64,000 nt of DNA from Croceivirga sp. (GTDB lineage Bacteria > Bacteroidota > Bacteroidia > Flavobacteriales > Flavobacteriaceae), in the NCBI GenBank assembly GCA_028284665.1, contig JANQRG010000050.1:1-64000 (forward strand), in the 5' to 3' direction. The notes beneath the pieces are model-generated. The model worked only from the letters and a program-made list of their open reading frames with translations. It had not been told where the DNA came from and did not search any database. Each line of letters begins with the position of its first letter. Position 1 is the stretch's first letter. The position numbers and the translations under genes are program-made. This document shows, one piece after another, positions 63,239 through 64,000 of the stretch.

Positions 63239-64000
63239 CTACCTACTCCTTTTCCTTTGTTCAAACTGTACCACCGCATTCTTAGGTTTCAGCGTAATTA
63301 GTGGAAGGATTTCAATATCGTTGTTTACAGGTAAGATTTTTAAGTCCTGTATGAGCTCGGCAATGACCATTTGCATCTCAAACATGGCAAAATTATTGCC
63401 AATGCACATTCTCGGCCCTGCCCCGAACGGGTAATAGTAGCCCGAGTGCCTATTGGGAGCTCCTTCAAATCGTTCCGGTTGAAATTCAAGAGGGGCTTCC
63501 CAATACCTTTTGTGCCGATGGATTTCCATAATAGAAAATAGTAATGAAGTACCCTTTTCGAAATGCATTCCATCAAATTCATCTTGCTGGAGGTTCATAC
63601 GGTCAATAAAATAAGCCGGAGGATAGAGCCGCATGGATTCTTCCAAAACATTTTTTATTCCATGTTGTTGCATCAACTGTTCCATCAGACCTTGATTTTC
63701 CAACGTCCGTATCTCGTCATAGATCTTTTCCTGGTACTCCGGATGCTTTGCGAGCAATTGGCAAGTAAACGAGAGGGCATTGGCCGTGGTTTCATGGCCA
63801 GCTGTGAACAAGATCATGATCTCGTCAATCATCTGTTCTTCCCCCATTGCCGCACCGTCTTCATATCGGGCCGCTAACAACATATCCAGGAGGTCCCCTT
63901 TGGGCTCCACCACTTTTTTCCGTTCCAGGATGAGCCTTCGGATCAAGTGCCGCGCCTCCCGTACCATTTTAAAATGCTTTTCCAGAAGGCCCCCATACCT
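63239..64000 (-). CDS. cytochrome P450, C-terminal part
   Basis: The frame is open to the right edge, so the N-terminus is outside; an internal ATG at 63967 is not the start. 253 residues are seen. Motifs in order: I helix AGHETTANAL, ExxR in EESMRLYPP, PERF (FQPERF) and the heme-binding loop FGAGPRMCIGNNFA, whose Cys is the axial ligand. It is of the CYP102/CYP4-like bacterial type with no fused reductase. Substrate unknown; no ferredoxin gene is in view. Confidence 0.93.
   Translation of the reverse strand, partial: RYGGLLEKHFKMVREARHLIRRLILERKKVVEPKGDLLDMLLAARYEDGAAMGEEQMIDEIMILFTAGHETTANALSFTCQLLAKHPEYQEKIYDEIRTLENQGLMEQLMQQHGIKNVLEESMRLYPPAYFIDRMNLQQDEFDGMHFEKGTSLLFSIMEIHRHKRYWEAPLEFQPERFEGAPNRHSGYYYPFGAGPRMCIGNNFAMFEMQMVIAELIQDLKILPVNNDIEILPLITLKPKNAVVQFEQRKRSR

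Overview
The window comes from a member of the Bacteroidota, most likely a marine Flavobacteriaceae. Supporting signs are the type IX secretion genes (SprA, a PorP/SprF-like barrel, a type A sorting domain), a LytTR/His_kinase two-component pair, the split cytochrome oxidase III / SCO / DUF420 cluster, the absence of Shine-Dalgarno sequences, and several matches to the Bacteroidota promoter (TTTG, about 19 bases, TAnnTTTG). Almost everything is on the minus strand.

Layout. 1-1293: 5' end of a large secreted protein built from near-identical 99-residue repeats, running off the left edge. 1413-8250: fabD, a gamma-carbonic anhydrase, a two-component system, an exported VWA protein and a PorP/SprF-like protein. 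8560-12763 (plus strand): a NifU-type protein with a doubled N domain, dodecin, a DUF255 thioredoxin-like lipoprotein and an MscS channel. 12760-22992: tsaB and a nine-kilobase MacAB-TolC-like export operon with two adaptors, four permeases, one ATPase and one TolC. 23097-28257: cytochrome oxidase cluster (cyoE, two subunit III genes, subunit IV, SCO, DUF420).

28258-43148 is the accessory island. A 2227-residue Sec-exported SpvB/FG-GAP/YD-repeat (Rhs) protein ends in a short toxin-like tip and is followed by a probable immunity gene. Beyond it lie three further tip+immunity cassettes with no Rhs body: two decapitated tip remnants and one complete tip that still carries a diverged copy of the parental pre-toxin segment. 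They are separated by a shared set of palindromic intergenic repeats. Upstream in the same direction are a small protein combining one YD motif with a T9SS sorting domain, and three tail-fibre-like proteins with coiled-coil ends. I read the region as one secreted polymorphic-toxin system with an archive of silent warheads whose immunity genes are kept.

43612-64000: an exported HIT protein, a small barrel, a lipoprotein, TonB, VanZ, gcvH, the giant SprA translocon, ruvA, a bifunctional malic enzyme, a sugar MFS transporter with a LacI-type operator, queG, a cupin/TetR divergent pair with two matching operators, a secreted DUF4242 protein, a DUF4242-cyclase-AraC fusion regulator, and the 3' part of a cytochrome P450 gene cut by the right edge.

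Start sites were moved from the longest reading frame for the NifU-type protein, tsaB, the thioredoxin-like gene at 24566, the tail-fibre-like gene at 42150, the HIT protein, the barrel at 44106, the malic enzyme and the cupin; reasons are given in each entry. No rRNA, tRNA, CRISPR array or insertion sequence was recognised.
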